A DNA stretch of 35,902 nt. Source: Cyanobium sp. FGCU6. Lineage in GTDB: Bacteria; Cyanobacteriota; Cyanobacteriia; PCC-6307; Cyanobiaceae. The DNA is taken from NCBI GenBank assembly GCA_024958655.1, contig JANWUR010000031.1:1-35902 (forward strand). The letters are read 5' to 3'. A program made the translations under genes and the position numbers. Below the pieces are notes generated by a model that did no database searches, had not been told where the DNA came from, and was given only the letters and a program-made list of their open reading frames with translations. Positions 22,831 to 32,161 of this stretch are shown here, piece after piece (positions within the stretch are counted from its first letter, which is position 1; the number at the start of each line of letters is the position of its first letter).

Positions 22831-24075
22831 ATGACTGGGATTTCGGCACCTGTGGAAGCGGCACCGGCCACACCCGCGAAAATCGGAAGTGGGGGATCAA
22901 AGTGTCTGTCAGAGCGCGCCTTCTTCGTGTTGCATCCGCTACTGAACCAGCCGCCCGCGGACCGCGACGCCAACGAAGCCCTTGACGGCCGTCGTGATCG
23001 CCGTCTCGAAGCCCTCGGCCCGGGACGAGCCCGCTTCCGCGAACTGATCGGCAAGGTGGGCAGCGGCGAGCACACCAGCACCGGCCTCAGCCGTGCGGAG
23101 GCGCGCGAGGCCATGGACCTGATGCTCCAGGGCCAGGTGAGCGACGCCCAGATGGGAGCCTTCCTGATTGCCCACCGCATCCGCCGGCCCCTGCCGATCG
23201 AGCTGACCGGCATGCTCGACAGCTATCGCCAGCACGGGCCAACTCTGGAGACGCCGGGGCGCAGGGCCCTCTGCTTCGGGGTGCCCTACGACGGCCGCAG
23301 CCGCACGGCGCCGGTGCTGCCCCTCGTCGCCCTGGTGCTGGCCAGCACCGGCCTGCCGGTGGTGTTGCACGGCGGCGCTCCGATGCCGGTGAAGTTCGGC
23401 GTCACCCTGGCGGAGCTGTTCGCCGCCCTGGAGATCGAGTGGCGGGGTCTGTCCCTGTCGGCGCTGCAGGACCGCCTGAACAGCCACAACCTGGTGCTGA
23501 CCCATCAGCCCGACCACTTCCCGCTGGCGGAACGGCTGCTGCCGGTGCGTGACGACATCGGCAAGCGGCCGCCGGTGGCCAGCCTGGAGTTGCTCTGGAC
23601 CCCCCACCGCGGTGATCACCTGCTGGTGAGTGGATTCGTGCATCCGCCCACCGAGAAGCGGGCCTGGGAAGCCCTGGCGGCGGCCGGTGAAGCCGACGTG
23701 CTCACGGTGAAGGGGCTGGAGGGCTCCGTCGACCTCCCCACCACCCGGGCCGGGATCACCGCGCGCCTGCGCGCGGGGGGGGAGCCGGAGCGGATCCTGC
23801 TGCACCCCCGCGACCACGGCATCCGCGCCGATGAGGTGGCCTGGTGCGATCTGGCCACCTGGCGGGATCAGGCCCTGGCGGCCCTGCGGGGTGAAGGTCC
23901 GCTGGCCGATGCGCTGCTCTGGAACCTGGCGGCCTACCTCTGGCTGGCGGATGGTTTCTCCGGCCTGGACGATGCGCTCGGCCAGGCCCGTGCCCTGCTG
24001 GTGGCCCGCAGCGGCGAGATGTACCGGCAGCAGATGGCGTCGCTCTCGACCGGGGAACAGCCGGCTCGGTGCTGA
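22831..24075 (+). CDS. TrpD2-like (anthranilate phosphoribosyltransferase family) protein
   Basis: About 414 residues if it starts at ATG 22831; starts at 22807 or GTG 22927 are also possible. It has the fold of anthranilate phosphoribosyltransferase: a helical N-domain (FRELIGKVGSGEHTSTGLSRAEAREAMDLML) and an alpha/beta domain. The true TrpD catalytic motifs GTGGD and KHGNRAVSS are replaced (VPYDGRSRTAP, LHGGAPMPVKFGVT), so it is unlikely to make phosphoribosyl anthranilate. It resembles TrpD2/YbiB proteins, some of which bind nucleic acid. It is divergent from nirA and 194 bp upstream of nrtA. A relative in this position is, as I recall, common in picocyanobacterial nitrate clusters; its role is unknown. 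Confidence 0.75.
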   Translation: MTGISAPVEAAPATPAKIGSGGSKCLSERAFFVLHPLLNQPPADRDANEALDGRRDRRLEALGPGRARFRELIGKVGSGEHTSTGLSRAEAREAMDLMLQGQVSDAQMGAFLIAHRIRRPLPIELTGMLDSYRQHGPTLETPGRRALCFGVPYDGRSRTAPVLPLVALVLASTGLPVVLHGGAPMPVKFGVTLAELFAALEIEWRGLSLSALQDRLNSHNLVLTHQPDHFPLAERLLPVRDDIGKRPPVASLELLWTPHRGDHLLVSGFVHPPTEKRAWEALAAAGEADVLTVKGLEGSVDLPTTRAGITARLRAGGEPERILLHPRDHGIRADEVAWCDLATWRDQALAALRGEGPLADALLWNLAAYLWLADGFSGLDDALGQARALLVARSGEMYRQQMASLSTGEQPARC

Positions 24076-24087
24076 GTTGGGCATCCG

Positions 24088-24101
24088 GTAACAACCGTCA
24101 C
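24088..24101 (+). promoter_or_regulatory. Candidate NtcA binding site upstream of nrtA
   Basis: GTA-ACAACCGT-CAC fits the NtcA consensus GTAN8TAC with one mismatch. A GATGTT hexamer 21 bases downstream (24123-24128) is one off the TAN3T -10 box at the spacing expected of NtcA-activated promoters. The site lies about 180 bp before nrtA. NtcA control of nrt genes is established in cyanobacteria, but a single near-match in GC-rich DNA is weak evidence. Confidence 0.4.
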
Positions 24102-24269
24102 GCCTGAAGGACTGCCCGGCGTGATGTTGTATCCCCGTTGGTCAGCTTGAGCGCCGACAGTTCACGCCATGGCCGGACAGAGGCGCTTCGTTCTGAGGCC
24201 CGTCTGGAGTGCTGGCAGTCCCGATTGCGGGCTCCACCCAGCGACCCCAAGCCCTCTGTTCTTCCCTTC

Positions 24270-25583
24270 ATGTCCAGTTTTTCGCGCCGCAGGTTCCTGA
24301 TCACCGCCGCCGGTTCCGCGGCCGGTGCCATCTGGCTGAGCGCCTGTGGGGGCAAGTCCACTGACAGCGGCAGTGCTCCCGCTCCCGCAGGCGGTGCCGC
24401 CGATGCGCCCGAGGTGAAGGGCGCCACCCTCGGCTTCATCGCCCTCACCGATTCGGCGCCGCTGATCATCGCCAAGGAGAAGGGCTTGTTCGCCAAGCAC
24501 GGCATGCCCGATGTGAAGGTGGTCAAGCAGACCTCCTGGGCCGTTACCCGCGACAACCTCGAACTGGGCAGCGGCGGCGGTGGCATCGACGGCGCCCACA
24601 TCCTCACGCCCATGCCGCTGCTGATGGCGGCCGGGACGATCACCAAGAGCAAGCAGCCGCTGCCGATGATCACCGTGGCCCGGCTGAATGTGCAGGGTCA
24701 GGGCATCTCCGCCTCTAAGGATCTGCTGGCCGACAAGCTTACGATCGACAACCGCGAGGGGCTCGCCAAGGCCGTGGCGGCGAAGAACGCCGGCCCGCGC
24801 AAGTTCAAGGCGGCCGTCACCTTCCCCGGCGGCACCCACGATCTGTGGATGCGCTACTGGCTGGCCGCCAACGGCGTCGATCCCAACAAAGACGCCGACC
24901 TGGTGGTGATTCCGCCGCCGCAGATGGTGGCCAACATGCAGACCGGCACGATGGACGTGTTCTGCGTGGGTGAGCCCTGGAACCAGCGGCTCGTGAACAA
25001 GAAACTGGGCTACACCGTGGCCCAGACCGGTGAACTCTGGAAGGCCCACCCGGAGAAGTCGTTCTCGCTGCGGGCCGACTGGGCTGAGAAGAACCCCAGG
25101 GCCACCCAGGCGCTGCTCAAGGCGGTGCTCGAGGCCCAGCAATGGTGCGACGATCCGGCCAACCTCGCCGAGATGTGCGAGATCCTCGCCAAGGACAAGT
25201 ACATCAAGGCCAAGGTCGAGGACATCAAGCCCCGTCTGGCCGGCAACGTCGACTACGGCGACGGCCGCAGCGTCACCGACAGCCCCTACCGGATGCGGTT
25301 CTGGAGCGACGCCGCCTCCTTCCCCTTCGCCAGCCACGACACCTGGTTTGCCACCGAGGACATCCGCTGGGGCTACCTGCCCGCCAGCACCGACGTGGCC
25401 GCCCTGGTGAAGCAGGTGAACCGCGCCGATCTCTGGAAGGAGGCCGCCCGCGCCATCGGCCAGGAGAAGGCGATCCCCGCCAGCGATTCCCGCGGCAAGG
25501 AGACCTTCTTCGATGGGGTGGTGTTCGATCCCGAGAACCCCAAGGCCTACCTCGACGCCCTGAAGATCAAGGCCCTGGCCTGA
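24270..25583 (+). CDS. nrtA: Nitrate/nitrite ABC transporter substrate-binding lipoprotein
   Basis: 437 residues from ATG 24270. The N-terminus SRRRFLITAAGSAAGAIWLSAC combines a twin-arginine motif with a lipobox, so the protein is probably Tat-exported and lipid-anchored at the periplasmic face. The mature domain opens with a linker (DSGSAPAPAGGAADAP), then KGATLGFIALTDSAPLIIAKEKGLF and GGTHDLWMRYWLAANGVDPN, typical of NrtA/CmpA binding proteins. It captures nitrate and nitrite and delivers them to NrtB. Neighbouring nrtBCD, narB and nirA favour nitrate over the related bicarbonate (Cmp) and cyanate systems. It is the first gene of the nrtABCD operon, 14 bp before nrtB. Confidence 0.95.
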   Translation: MSSFSRRRFLITAAGSAAGAIWLSACGGKSTDSGSAPAPAGGAADAPEVKGATLGFIALTDSAPLIIAKEKGLFAKHGMPDVKVVKQTSWAVTRDNLELGSGGGGIDGAHILTPMPLLMAAGTITKSKQPLPMITVARLNVQGQGISASKDLLADKLTIDNREGLAKAVAAKNAGPRKFKAAVTFPGGTHDLWMRYWLAANGVDPNKDADLVVIPPPQMVANMQTGTMDVFCVGEPWNQRLVNKKLGYTVAQTGELWKAHPEKSFSLRADWAEKNPRATQALLKAVLEAQQWCDDPANLAEMCEILAKDKYIKAKVEDIKPRLAGNVDYGDGRSVTDSPYRMRFWSDAASFPFASHDTWFATEDIRWGYLPASTDVAALVKQVNRADLWKEAARAIGQEKAIPASDSRGKETFFDGVVFDPENPKAYLDALKIKALA

Positions 25584-25596
25584 GTCCGTACCCCCC

Positions 25597-26445
25597 ATGA
25601 CCCTCACCGCCTCCGCGGATCGGCCTCCGGGCCGGTCCCCCTCCCGTCGCCGCCGGCTGAGCCCCGGCCTGAAGACGTTCCTGCCCTACCTCGTCTGCAT
25701 CGGCGGTTTCCTGCTGGTGTGGCAGCTGCTCTCGCTGCTGCTCGGCACCGGCCGCCTGCCCGGGCCGATCAATGTGGTGGCCGACACCTGGGATCCCTAC
25801 ATCAGCCAGCCGTTCTTCGATGACGGCGGCACCAGCAAGGGACTGGGACTGCAGATCCTGATCTCGCTGCAGCGCGTGGCCGCCGGCTATGGCCTGGCGG
25901 CGGTGGTGGGGATCGCCATCGGCGGCCTGCTGGGCCTGAGCCGCTTCGTGGGCAAGGGGCTCGATCCGGTGATCCAGGTGCTGCGCACCGTGCCGCCCCT
26001 GGCCTGGTTCCCGATCTCGCTGATGGTGTTCCAGGACGCCAACACCTCGGCGATCTTCGTGATTTTCATCACCGCCATCTGGCCGATCATCATCAACACC
26101 GCTGTCGGCATCCGCGAGATCCCCACCGACTACACCAACGTCGCCCGCGTGCTGCGGCTGCGCCGTGCCGACTACATCCGTGAAGTGGTGATTCCGGCCA
26201 CCGTTCCCTACGTGTTCACCGGCCTGCGCATCTCCGTGGGTCTGGCCTGGCTGGCGATCGTGGCCGCCGAGATGCTCAAGGCCGACGGCGGTATCGGCTA
26301 TTTCATCTGGGACGCCTACAACGCCGGCGGCGATACCAGCTCCAGCCAGATCATTCTGGCGATCCTGTATGTGGGTCTGGTGGGTCTGGCGCTCGATCGC
26401 CTGGTGGCCTGGGTGGGCCGCCGCGTCTCCCGGGGAGGCCGCTGA
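25597..26445 (+). CDS. nrtB: Nitrate/nitrite ABC transporter permease
   Basis: 282 residues with about six membrane helices, beginning with LPYLVCIGGFLLVWQLLSLLL. The EAA loop that contacts the ATPases is visible around VARVLRLRRADYIREVVIPATVPYVFTGLRI. It forms the membrane channel of the NrtABCD complex, presumably as a dimer. It starts at ATG 25597 and ends one base before the nrtC ATG at 26447 region, so translation is tightly coupled in the operon. Confidence 0.95.
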   Translation: MTLTASADRPPGRSPSRRRRLSPGLKTFLPYLVCIGGFLLVWQLLSLLLGTGRLPGPINVVADTWDPYISQPFFDDGGTSKGLGLQILISLQRVAAGYGLAAVVGIAIGGLLGLSRFVGKGLDPVIQVLRTVPPLAWFPISLMVFQDANTSAIFVIFITAIWPIIINTAVGIREIPTDYTNVARVLRLRRADYIREVVIPATVPYVFTGLRISVGLAWLAIVAAEMLKADGGIGYFIWDAYNAGGDTSSSQIILAILYVGLVGLALDRLVAWVGRRVSRGGR

Positions 26446-26446
26446 G

Positions 26447-28471
26447 ATGGCCGCCGGTTTCCTCACCGTCGACGACGTCACCCAGGTGTTTCCCCTTCAG
26501 GGGGGCGGACACTATGTGGCCCTGCGGGACATCGATCTGGAGATCGCCGAAGGCGAGTTCGTGTCGCTGATCGGCCATTCCGGCTGTGGCAAGAGCACCC
26601 TGCTCAACCTGATGGCCGGCCTGCTGCAGGCCAGCAGCGGCGGCATCCTGATGAGCGGGCGCCAGGTCACCGAGCCTGGCCCCGACCGCATGGTGGTGTT
26701 CCAGAACTATTCCCTGCTGCCGTGGAAGACGGTGCGGCAGAACATCGCCCTGGGGGTGAACGCGGTGATGCGCGACCTGGCGGCCCCCCAGCGGCGGGCC
26801 CTGGTGGAGGACAAGATCGCGATGGTGGGGCTGGCCGCGGCGGCCGACAAATACCCCGCCGAGCTTTCCGGTGGCATGAAGCAGAGGGTGGCGATCGCGC
26901 GCGCCCTGGCCCTGCGCCCGAAGCTGCTGCTGCTCGATGAGCCCTTCGGCGCCCTCGATGCCCTCACCCGCGGCAACCTCCAGCAGCAGCTGATGCGCAT
27001 CTGCCAGGAGGAGGGCCTCACCGCGGTGATGGTGACCCACGACGTGGATGAGGCGCTGCTGCTCTCGGACCGGGTGGTGATGATGACCAACGGCCCCGAG
27101 GCCGGCATCGGCCAGATCCTCAGGGTGCCCCTGCCGCGGCCGCGGGAGCGGCTGGCGGTGATGGAGCACCCCGACTATTACCGGCTGCGCAGCGAACTGA
27201 TCGGCTTTCTGCAGCAGCAGCGCCGCCTGCGCCAGCGGCGTGCGGCCGTGGCGCCGCTGCCCGTGGCCACACCGGCGGCCCGGGAGCCGGTGCCGGTGCG
27301 CCTGGGCTACATGCCCGGCCTCGACATCGCGCCGCTGGCGGTGGCGCTGGAGGAGGGGCTCTTCGATCCGGCGCTGCTCTCGGTGGAGCCGGTGGCGTTC
27401 GACGACTGGCACGAGCTGGAGCACGAGCTGCGCATGGGGGCGATCCAGGCCGCGATCACCGCGGCCACCACCCCCCTGGCCCTCTGCCTCGGGCTGGGGG
27501 GCGCCGATCCCTGGCCCGCGATCACGCCGATGACCGTGAGCCGCAACGGCAATGCTCTCTGCCTGGCCCGCCGCTTCCTGGGGTGGGGGGTGAACGACCG
27601 CCAGGGCCTGGCCGAGGTGCTGGCGCGCGGTGAGGGCCCGCTGCGGATCGCCGTGCCCCAGAGCCGGGGCATCGCTGAGATCCTCCTGCGGCACTGGCTG
27701 AGCGCCGGCGGCATCGACGCCCAGCGGCAGGTGCGCTTCAGCGAGCTCTCGCCGATGGGCATGGAGGCCGCGCTCACGGCCGGCGCGATCGACGGCTTCA
27801 TCGCCGGCCGCTACCGGGTGGCCCGGGCGGTGGACTCCTCCCTGGCCTATGTGCTCGCCACCGATCTCGACATCTGGAGCGGCCATCCCGAGAAGGTGCT
27901 CACCTGCTCCGAGGCCTGGGCCGAGCTCCATGGCGAGGCGCTGGAGGCCCTCTGCAGCGGCCTGATGCAGGCGGGCGCCCGCTGCGACGACGGCGCCCAG
28001 CGCGAGTACCTGATCGGCCTGCTGAGCCGACCGCAATGGCTGGGCGCGGGCTCCTCCATCGCCCTGCAGCGCCAGTTCGACTACGGCACCGAGCAGGAGC
28101 CCGCCCTGCTGCTGCGCTTCAACCAGTTCCACGCCGACCGGGCCCATGTGCCCAACCGGGGCGAGGGCACCTGGCTGCTGACCCAGTTCAGCCGCTGGGG
28201 CTGGTGCCCGTTCCCCAGCAACCGCCTGGAACTGCTCGGCCAGGTGTATCGCCACGACATCTGCGACCGGGCGCTGGAGCGGGCCGGTTATCCGGTGCTG
28301 CACCCGGAACGGGACGCCATCGCCCTGGCCGACGGCATCGCCTTCGACCAGGACGATCCGCTCGGCTACCTGCGCCGCCTGCCGGGCGCCTGCGTGCCGC
28401 CCGTCGCCCCGGTGCCCCTGCCGGCCGCCACTACCGCCGCCGCCGCCTCCCGCCCCCTCGCGAACCGCTGA
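26447..28471 (+). CDS. nrtC: Nitrate ABC transporter ATPase with NrtA-like regulatory domain
   Basis: 674 residues. Residues 1 to about 260 are the ATPase: Walker A GHSGCGKST (about 43-51), signature LSGGMKQR, Walker B LLLLDEPFGALD, and the switch His in VTHDVDEA. From about 280 (VPVRLGYMPGLDIAPLAVALEEGLF) to about 640 it is homologous to the binding protein NrtA. In studied cyanobacteria this C-terminal domain mediates ammonium-promoted inhibition of uptake. NrtC pairs with NrtD to power NrtB. The ATG follows the nrtB stop by one base, and one base separates its stop from nrtD. Confidence 0.95.
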   Translation: MAAGFLTVDDVTQVFPLQGGGHYVALRDIDLEIAEGEFVSLIGHSGCGKSTLLNLMAGLLQASSGGILMSGRQVTEPGPDRMVVFQNYSLLPWKTVRQNIALGVNAVMRDLAAPQRRALVEDKIAMVGLAAAADKYPAELSGGMKQRVAIARALALRPKLLLLDEPFGALDALTRGNLQQQLMRICQEEGLTAVMVTHDVDEALLLSDRVVMMTNGPEAGIGQILRVPLPRPRERLAVMEHPDYYRLRSELIGFLQQQRRLRQRRAAVAPLPVATPAAREPVPVRLGYMPGLDIAPLAVALEEGLFDPALLSVEPVAFDDWHELEHELRMGAIQAAITAATTPLALCLGLGGADPWPAITPMTVSRNGNALCLARRFLGWGVNDRQGLAEVLARGEGPLRIAVPQSRGIAEILLRHWLSAGGIDAQRQVRFSELSPMGMEAALTAGAIDGFIAGRYRVARAVDSSLAYVLATDLDIWSGHPEKVLTCSEAWAELHGEALEALCSGLMQAGARCDDGAQREYLIGLLSRPQWLGAGSSIALQRQFDYGTEQEPALLLRFNQFHADRAHVPNRGEGTWLLTQFSRWGWCPFPSNRLELLGQVYRHDICDRALERAGYPVLHPERDAIALADGIAFDQDDPLGYLRRLPGACVPPVAPVPLPAATTAAAASRPLANR

Positions 28472-28472
28472 G

Positions 28473-29318
28473 ATGCCCACCATGCTCGAACCCTCCGTCT
28501 CTCCCCGCGCCAGCGCGTCCGCCGCCACCGGCAGCGCCTTCCTCGAGTTCCGCTCGGTGGGCCAGGTCTTCGCCACGCGCCGCGGGCCGTTCGAGGCTCT
28601 CCGCGACATCAACCTGCAGGTGCGCCAGGGGGAGTTCCTCTGCGTGATCGGCCACTCCGGCTGCGGCAAGAGCACCCTGCTGAACATGGTGTCGGGCTTT
28701 CTCCAGCCCACCAGCGGCAGCGTCACCCTGCAGGGCGTGCCGATCGATCGCCCGGGGCCCGACCGGATGGTGGTGTTCCAGAACTACTCGCTGCTGCCCT
28801 GGCACACGGTGTGGAAGAACGTGGAGCTGGCGGTGAAGGCGGCCCGGCCGGAGCTCCCGGCGGCGGTGCGTCGCGACGTGGTGGAGCACCACCTCGACAT
28901 GGTGCATCTCTCCGACGCCCACCACCGGCTGCCCGGGGAGCTCTCCGGCGGCATGCGCCAGCGGGTGGCGATCGCCCGTGCCCTGGCGGTGCGGCCCGAG
29001 GTGCTGGTGCTCGATGAGCCCTTCGGCGCCCTCGATGCCATCACCCGTGAGGAGCTGCAGGAAGAATTGCTGGCGATCTGGCGCGAACAGAAGCCCACGG
29101 TGCTGATGATCACCCACGACATCGACGAGGCCCTCTTCCTCGCCGATCGGGTGGTGATGATGACCAACGGCCCCTCCGCCACCATCGGCGAGATTCTCGA
29201 GGTGCCCTTCGAGCGGCCGCGCCACTACGAGGCGATCCAGGCCGATCCCCGCTATGGCCGGCTGCGCAACCAGGCGCTCGATTTCCTCTTCCGCCGCTAC
29301 GCCCACGACGAGGGCTGA
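28473..29318 (+). CDS. nrtD: Nitrate ABC transporter ATPase
   Basis: 281 residues, a single ATPase domain. Walker A GHSGCGKST (about 60-68), signature LSGGMRQR, Walker B LVLDEPFGALD, and switch His in ITHDIDEA. It is very similar to the ATPase half of NrtC. The first about 25 residues are a Ser/Ala-rich leader with no obvious role. It is the last gene of the operon; its 3' end overlaps the convergent narB 3' end by 22 bp, so the two transcripts are antisense there and no terminator fits between them. Confidence 0.95.
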   Translation: MPTMLEPSVSPRASASAATGSAFLEFRSVGQVFATRRGPFEALRDINLQVRQGEFLCVIGHSGCGKSTLLNMVSGFLQPTSGSVTLQGVPIDRPGPDRMVVFQNYSLLPWHTVWKNVELAVKAARPELPAAVRRDVVEHHLDMVHLSDAHHRLPGELSGGMRQRVAIARALAVRPEVLVLDEPFGALDAITREELQEELLAIWREQKPTVLMITHDIDEALFLADRVVMMTNGPSATIGEILEVPFERPRHYEAIQADPRYGRLRNQALDFLFRRYAHDEG

Positions 29319-31483
29319 GGCTCCGCGGCGGCCGGGGCCACCGCGACGGCACTGGCCTTGAGCTCCGGCTGCTGCGAGATCGGGCAGGCCTGCTCATGCA
29401 TCAGGGCATTGGCCTCGCAGGCCGGCTCCTGGCGAAAGCCCCAGTGCATCGGCAGGAACACCGTGCCCACCCGGATCCGCTCGCTCACCTCCACCCGGGC
29501 GGTGACGGCGTGGCGGCGCGAACGGATCGTGGCCAGCTCCCCCTCCCTCAGCCCGAAGCGCTCCGCATCCCGCGGGTGGATCTCCAGCAACGGCTCCGGA
29601 TGCAGCGTGCGCAGCCGCTCCACATGGCCGGTGCGGGTCATGGTGTGCCAGTGGCCGAGGTAGCGGCCCACGGTGAGCACCAGCGGGTAGGCGGCACAGG
29701 GGGGCTCCGCCAGGCCCAGGGGCTGCTCGGCCACGAAGCGGGCCCGCCCCGAGGGGGTGGGAAAGCGCCCCTCGGTATGCAGCCGCCGGGAGCCGCTGCC
29801 GGGCGCGCTGCCCAGGGGAAACGGCCATTGCTGGGGGCCCTCCCGCTCCAGCAGGTCATGGCTCAGGCCGGAGAGATCACAGACCCGGCCGGCGGTGAGC
29901 GCCGCGAATTCGGCGAACACCTCCGCCGAGGAGCGGTACCGGAACTGCTCCACGAACCCCAGGCGGCGGCCCAGCTCGGCGAACACCTCCCAGTCGGGCC
30001 GGCTCTCGCCGGTGCGCGGCCGGTAGGCCGGGCAGTAGGTGATCCGCCGCTCGGAATTGGTCATCACCCCGGCCTTCTCGCTCCACGGGGCTGCCGGCAG
30101 CAGCAGGTGGGCGTAGTGGCAGCTCTCGCTGTCGGCGGCCGACTCGCTCACCACCACCAGCGGACAGCGCTCCAGGGCCCGTTTCACCCGCTCCAGGTTG
30201 GGCAGGCTCACCAGCGGATTGGTGGCCGCCACCCACCACAGATCCAGGTCGCCGGCCTCGATCGCCTCGATCTGCTGCCAGGCCGTCAGGCCGGGTTCGG
30301 GGGCGATCGAGCCCGGCGGGAAGCGCCAGGCGGCCTCCACCTCGGCGCGATGGCCGCCATCGCTCACCTGCCGGTAGCCGGGCAGCAGATGGGAGAGCCC
30401 GCCGGCCTCCCGACCGCCCATGGCGTTGGGCTGGCCGGTGAGCGAGAAGGGGCCGGCGCCGGGCCGGCCGATCTGGCCGGTGAGCAGGTGCAGGTTGATC
30501 AGGCCGCCCACCACCGCCGTGCCCTCCCGCCGCTGGTTCACCCCCATCGACCAGAGGCTGAGCACGCTCGCGCTGCCGCCCCAGAGGGCGGCGACCGCCC
30601 GCAGTTGCGCTTCGGGAAGGCCGCAGAAGCTGGCCACCCGCTCCGGGGTCCAGGCGGCCACCAGATCGGCGTAGGCCTCCAGCCCTTCGGTGCTCGCGTC
30701 GAGGAAGGCAGGGTCGGTGTCACCGTTGCGCAGCAGCAGGTGGCCCAGACCGTGCAGCAGCGCCAGGTCGGTGCCGGGCGCGATCGCCAGATGGAGATCC
30801 GCCGCCTTGCTGGTGTCGGTGGCGCGGGGATCCACCACCACGATCGTGACGCTGTCGGGGTGGCGGCGCTTGCGCTTCAGCAGCCGCTGGAACAGCACCG
30901 GGTGGCACTCGGCGGTGTTGGTGCCGATCAGGAAGGCGAGATGGCAGTGGTCGAGGTCGTCGTAGCAGCAGGGAGGGCCGTCGGAGCCGAGGCTGCGCGC
31001 GTACCCCGCCACCGCCGAGCTCATGCACAGCCGGGAGTTGGCGTCGAAGTTGTTGGTGCCCAGGGCCCCCTTGAAGAGCTTCTGGGCGACGTAGTAGTCC
31101 TCGGTGTGGAACTGGCCCGAGCCGTACATGGCGATGCCGCCGGATCCGCGGCGGGTCTGCCGGCTGGCGTTGATGCGTTCCACCAGCAGCGCGAAGGCCG
31201 TCTCCCAGCTGATCGGCCGGAACTCCTCCTGCAGGCTGCTGCGGTGCAGAGGCTGGCGAAGCCGGCCGCGGGAGAGCGTCTCGCCCACCGTGGCGCCCTT
31301 GATGCAGACCTGGCCGAGGCTGGAGGGGTGGTGGCGATCCCCGCGCGCGGTCCAGATCGGCGTGCCGTCCGCGTCGCAGCGCGCCCCCGGGCCGGACGGG
31401 GAGGGGGGCAGCAGTTCCAGGCCGCAGCCCACCCCGCAGTAGGGGCATTGGCTGCGGGCGTTCGCGCGGGTGGTCTCGGGCAT
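29297..31483 (-). CDS. narB: Ferredoxin-nitrate reductase
   Basis: 728 residues from ATG 31483 (MPETTRANARSQ), normal length for cyanobacterial NarB. It reduces nitrate to nitrite in the cytoplasm with electrons from ferredoxin, using bis-MGD molybdenum and one [4Fe-4S] cluster. The cluster cysteines are in CPYCGVGCGLEL near the N-terminus, with a fourth expected in GQVCIKG. The molybdopterin domain shows YGSGQFHTEDYYVAQKL and NSRLCMSSAVAGY, whose Cys is the likely Mo ligand. The C-terminal MGD-binding domain starts near YPLVLTVGRYLGHWHTMTR. It is convergent with nrtD and divergent from the nitrate-reductase-associated gene, with about 105 bp between starts. Confidence 0.96.
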   Translation of the reverse strand: MPETTRANARSQCPYCGVGCGLELLPPSPSGPGARCDADGTPIWTARGDRHHPSSLGQVCIKGATVGETLSRGRLRQPLHRSSLQEEFRPISWETAFALLVERINASRQTRRGSGGIAMYGSGQFHTEDYYVAQKLFKGALGTNNFDANSRLCMSSAVAGYARSLGSDGPPCCYDDLDHCHLAFLIGTNTAECHPVLFQRLLKRKRRHPDSVTIVVVDPRATDTSKAADLHLAIAPGTDLALLHGLGHLLLRNGDTDPAFLDASTEGLEAYADLVAAWTPERVASFCGLPEAQLRAVAALWGGSASVLSLWSMGVNQRREGTAVVGGLINLHLLTGQIGRPGAGPFSLTGQPNAMGGREAGGLSHLLPGYRQVSDGGHRAEVEAAWRFPPGSIAPEPGLTAWQQIEAIEAGDLDLWWVAATNPLVSLPNLERVKRALERCPLVVVSESAADSESCHYAHLLLPAAPWSEKAGVMTNSERRITYCPAYRPRTGESRPDWEVFAELGRRLGFVEQFRYRSSAEVFAEFAALTAGRVCDLSGLSHDLLEREGPQQWPFPLGSAPGSGSRRLHTEGRFPTPSGRARFVAEQPLGLAEPPCAAYPLVLTVGRYLGHWHTMTRTGHVERLRTLHPEPLLEIHPRDAERFGLREGELATIRSRRHAVTARVEVSERIRVGTVFLPMHWGFRQEPACEANALMHEQACPISQQPELKASAVAVAPAAAEPQPSSWA

Positions 31484-31588
31484 CGACAGGGGGATCGGCT
31501 CCTGGGGAGCAGGCGACGAAACCCAGGGCGTCCGAACAAGCACACCGGGGTGAGGCTGCGCGCGGCGCCCATGCAGACCGCAGGGTGA

Positions 31589-32161
31589 TTGCAGCACCCG
31601 AAGCGGTACCGACTGTGTGAGCACCGCTACGGTTCCGCCGGTGCCGCGCTGGAATGGAACCATCTGCGACGGCGCGCCCTGTCTTCTTCCCTCGCCCGTA
31701 CCTGCTACGCCTTCGAGGCCGACTTCACCAGCGATCTGCGCTGCATCCCGATGGCGGTGCGGCGCAAGCTCGATCTGGCCGGCGTGAAGCTGAAGCTGCA
31801 GCACTGGAGCGAACTGGGCGAGAGCGAGCGGGCCGATCTGCTGGCCTGGCCTGACGACGCCGCCTCGATCGAGGCGATGCGGGAGCAGCTGCTGCGACGC
31901 ACCGCCGGGCTCAGCGCCGGCCCGGCCAGGGAGCTGCCGAGACCGGCTGGCGAGCCCTGGCAGCAGGTCGAGCAGCTGCCGGCGGTGCTGGCCGCCTCCG
32001 CAGGCCAGCTGGGGCTGCAGCTGCGGCCCGGGGCCTGGGCCGAACTCGATGAACTGCAGCGCTTCGCCCTGGTGAAGCTCAGCCATCCCGGCCACGAGCA
32101 CCGCAATCTGCCGCGGGCCCTGGCGGAGTTCGGGCTGCTCATGGCGGAGCCATCTCCTTGA
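31589..32161 (+). CDS. Nitrate reductase-associated protein
   Basis: Up to 190 residues; the start is uncertain (TTG at 31589 is the only upstream candidate, and the conserved part begins near CYAFEADF). FEADFTSDLRCIPMAVRRKLDL and GVKLKLQHWSEL match the nitrate-reductase-associated family found beside narB in cyanobacteria. Its biochemical role is not established; helping cofactor insertion or maturation of NarB is a common suggestion. It lies divergent from narB, and its stop overlaps the mobA start (TGATG), indicating coupled translation with the cofactor gene. Confidence 0.82.
   Translation: MQHPKRYRLCEHRYGSAGAALEWNHLRRRALSSSLARTCYAFEADFTSDLRCIPMAVRRKLDLAGVKLKLQHWSELGESERADLLAWPDDAASIEAMREQLLRRTAGLSAGPARELPRPAGEPWQQVEQLPAVLAASAGQLGLQLRPGAWAELDELQRFALVKLSHPGHEHRNLPRALAEFGLLMAEPSP

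Noticed and set aside
26447..28471. Bicarbonate (Cmp) or cyanate (Cyn) transporter instead of nitrate
   Set aside because: The domain plan of NrtC is shared with CmpC, but direct linkage to narB, nirA, mobA and the nitrate-reductase-associated gene favours nitrate.
31484..31588. GTC-N8-CAC between narB and the nitrate-reductase-associated gene as an NtcA box
   Set aside because: Two mismatches to GTAN8TAC in GC-rich DNA, which is expected by chance.
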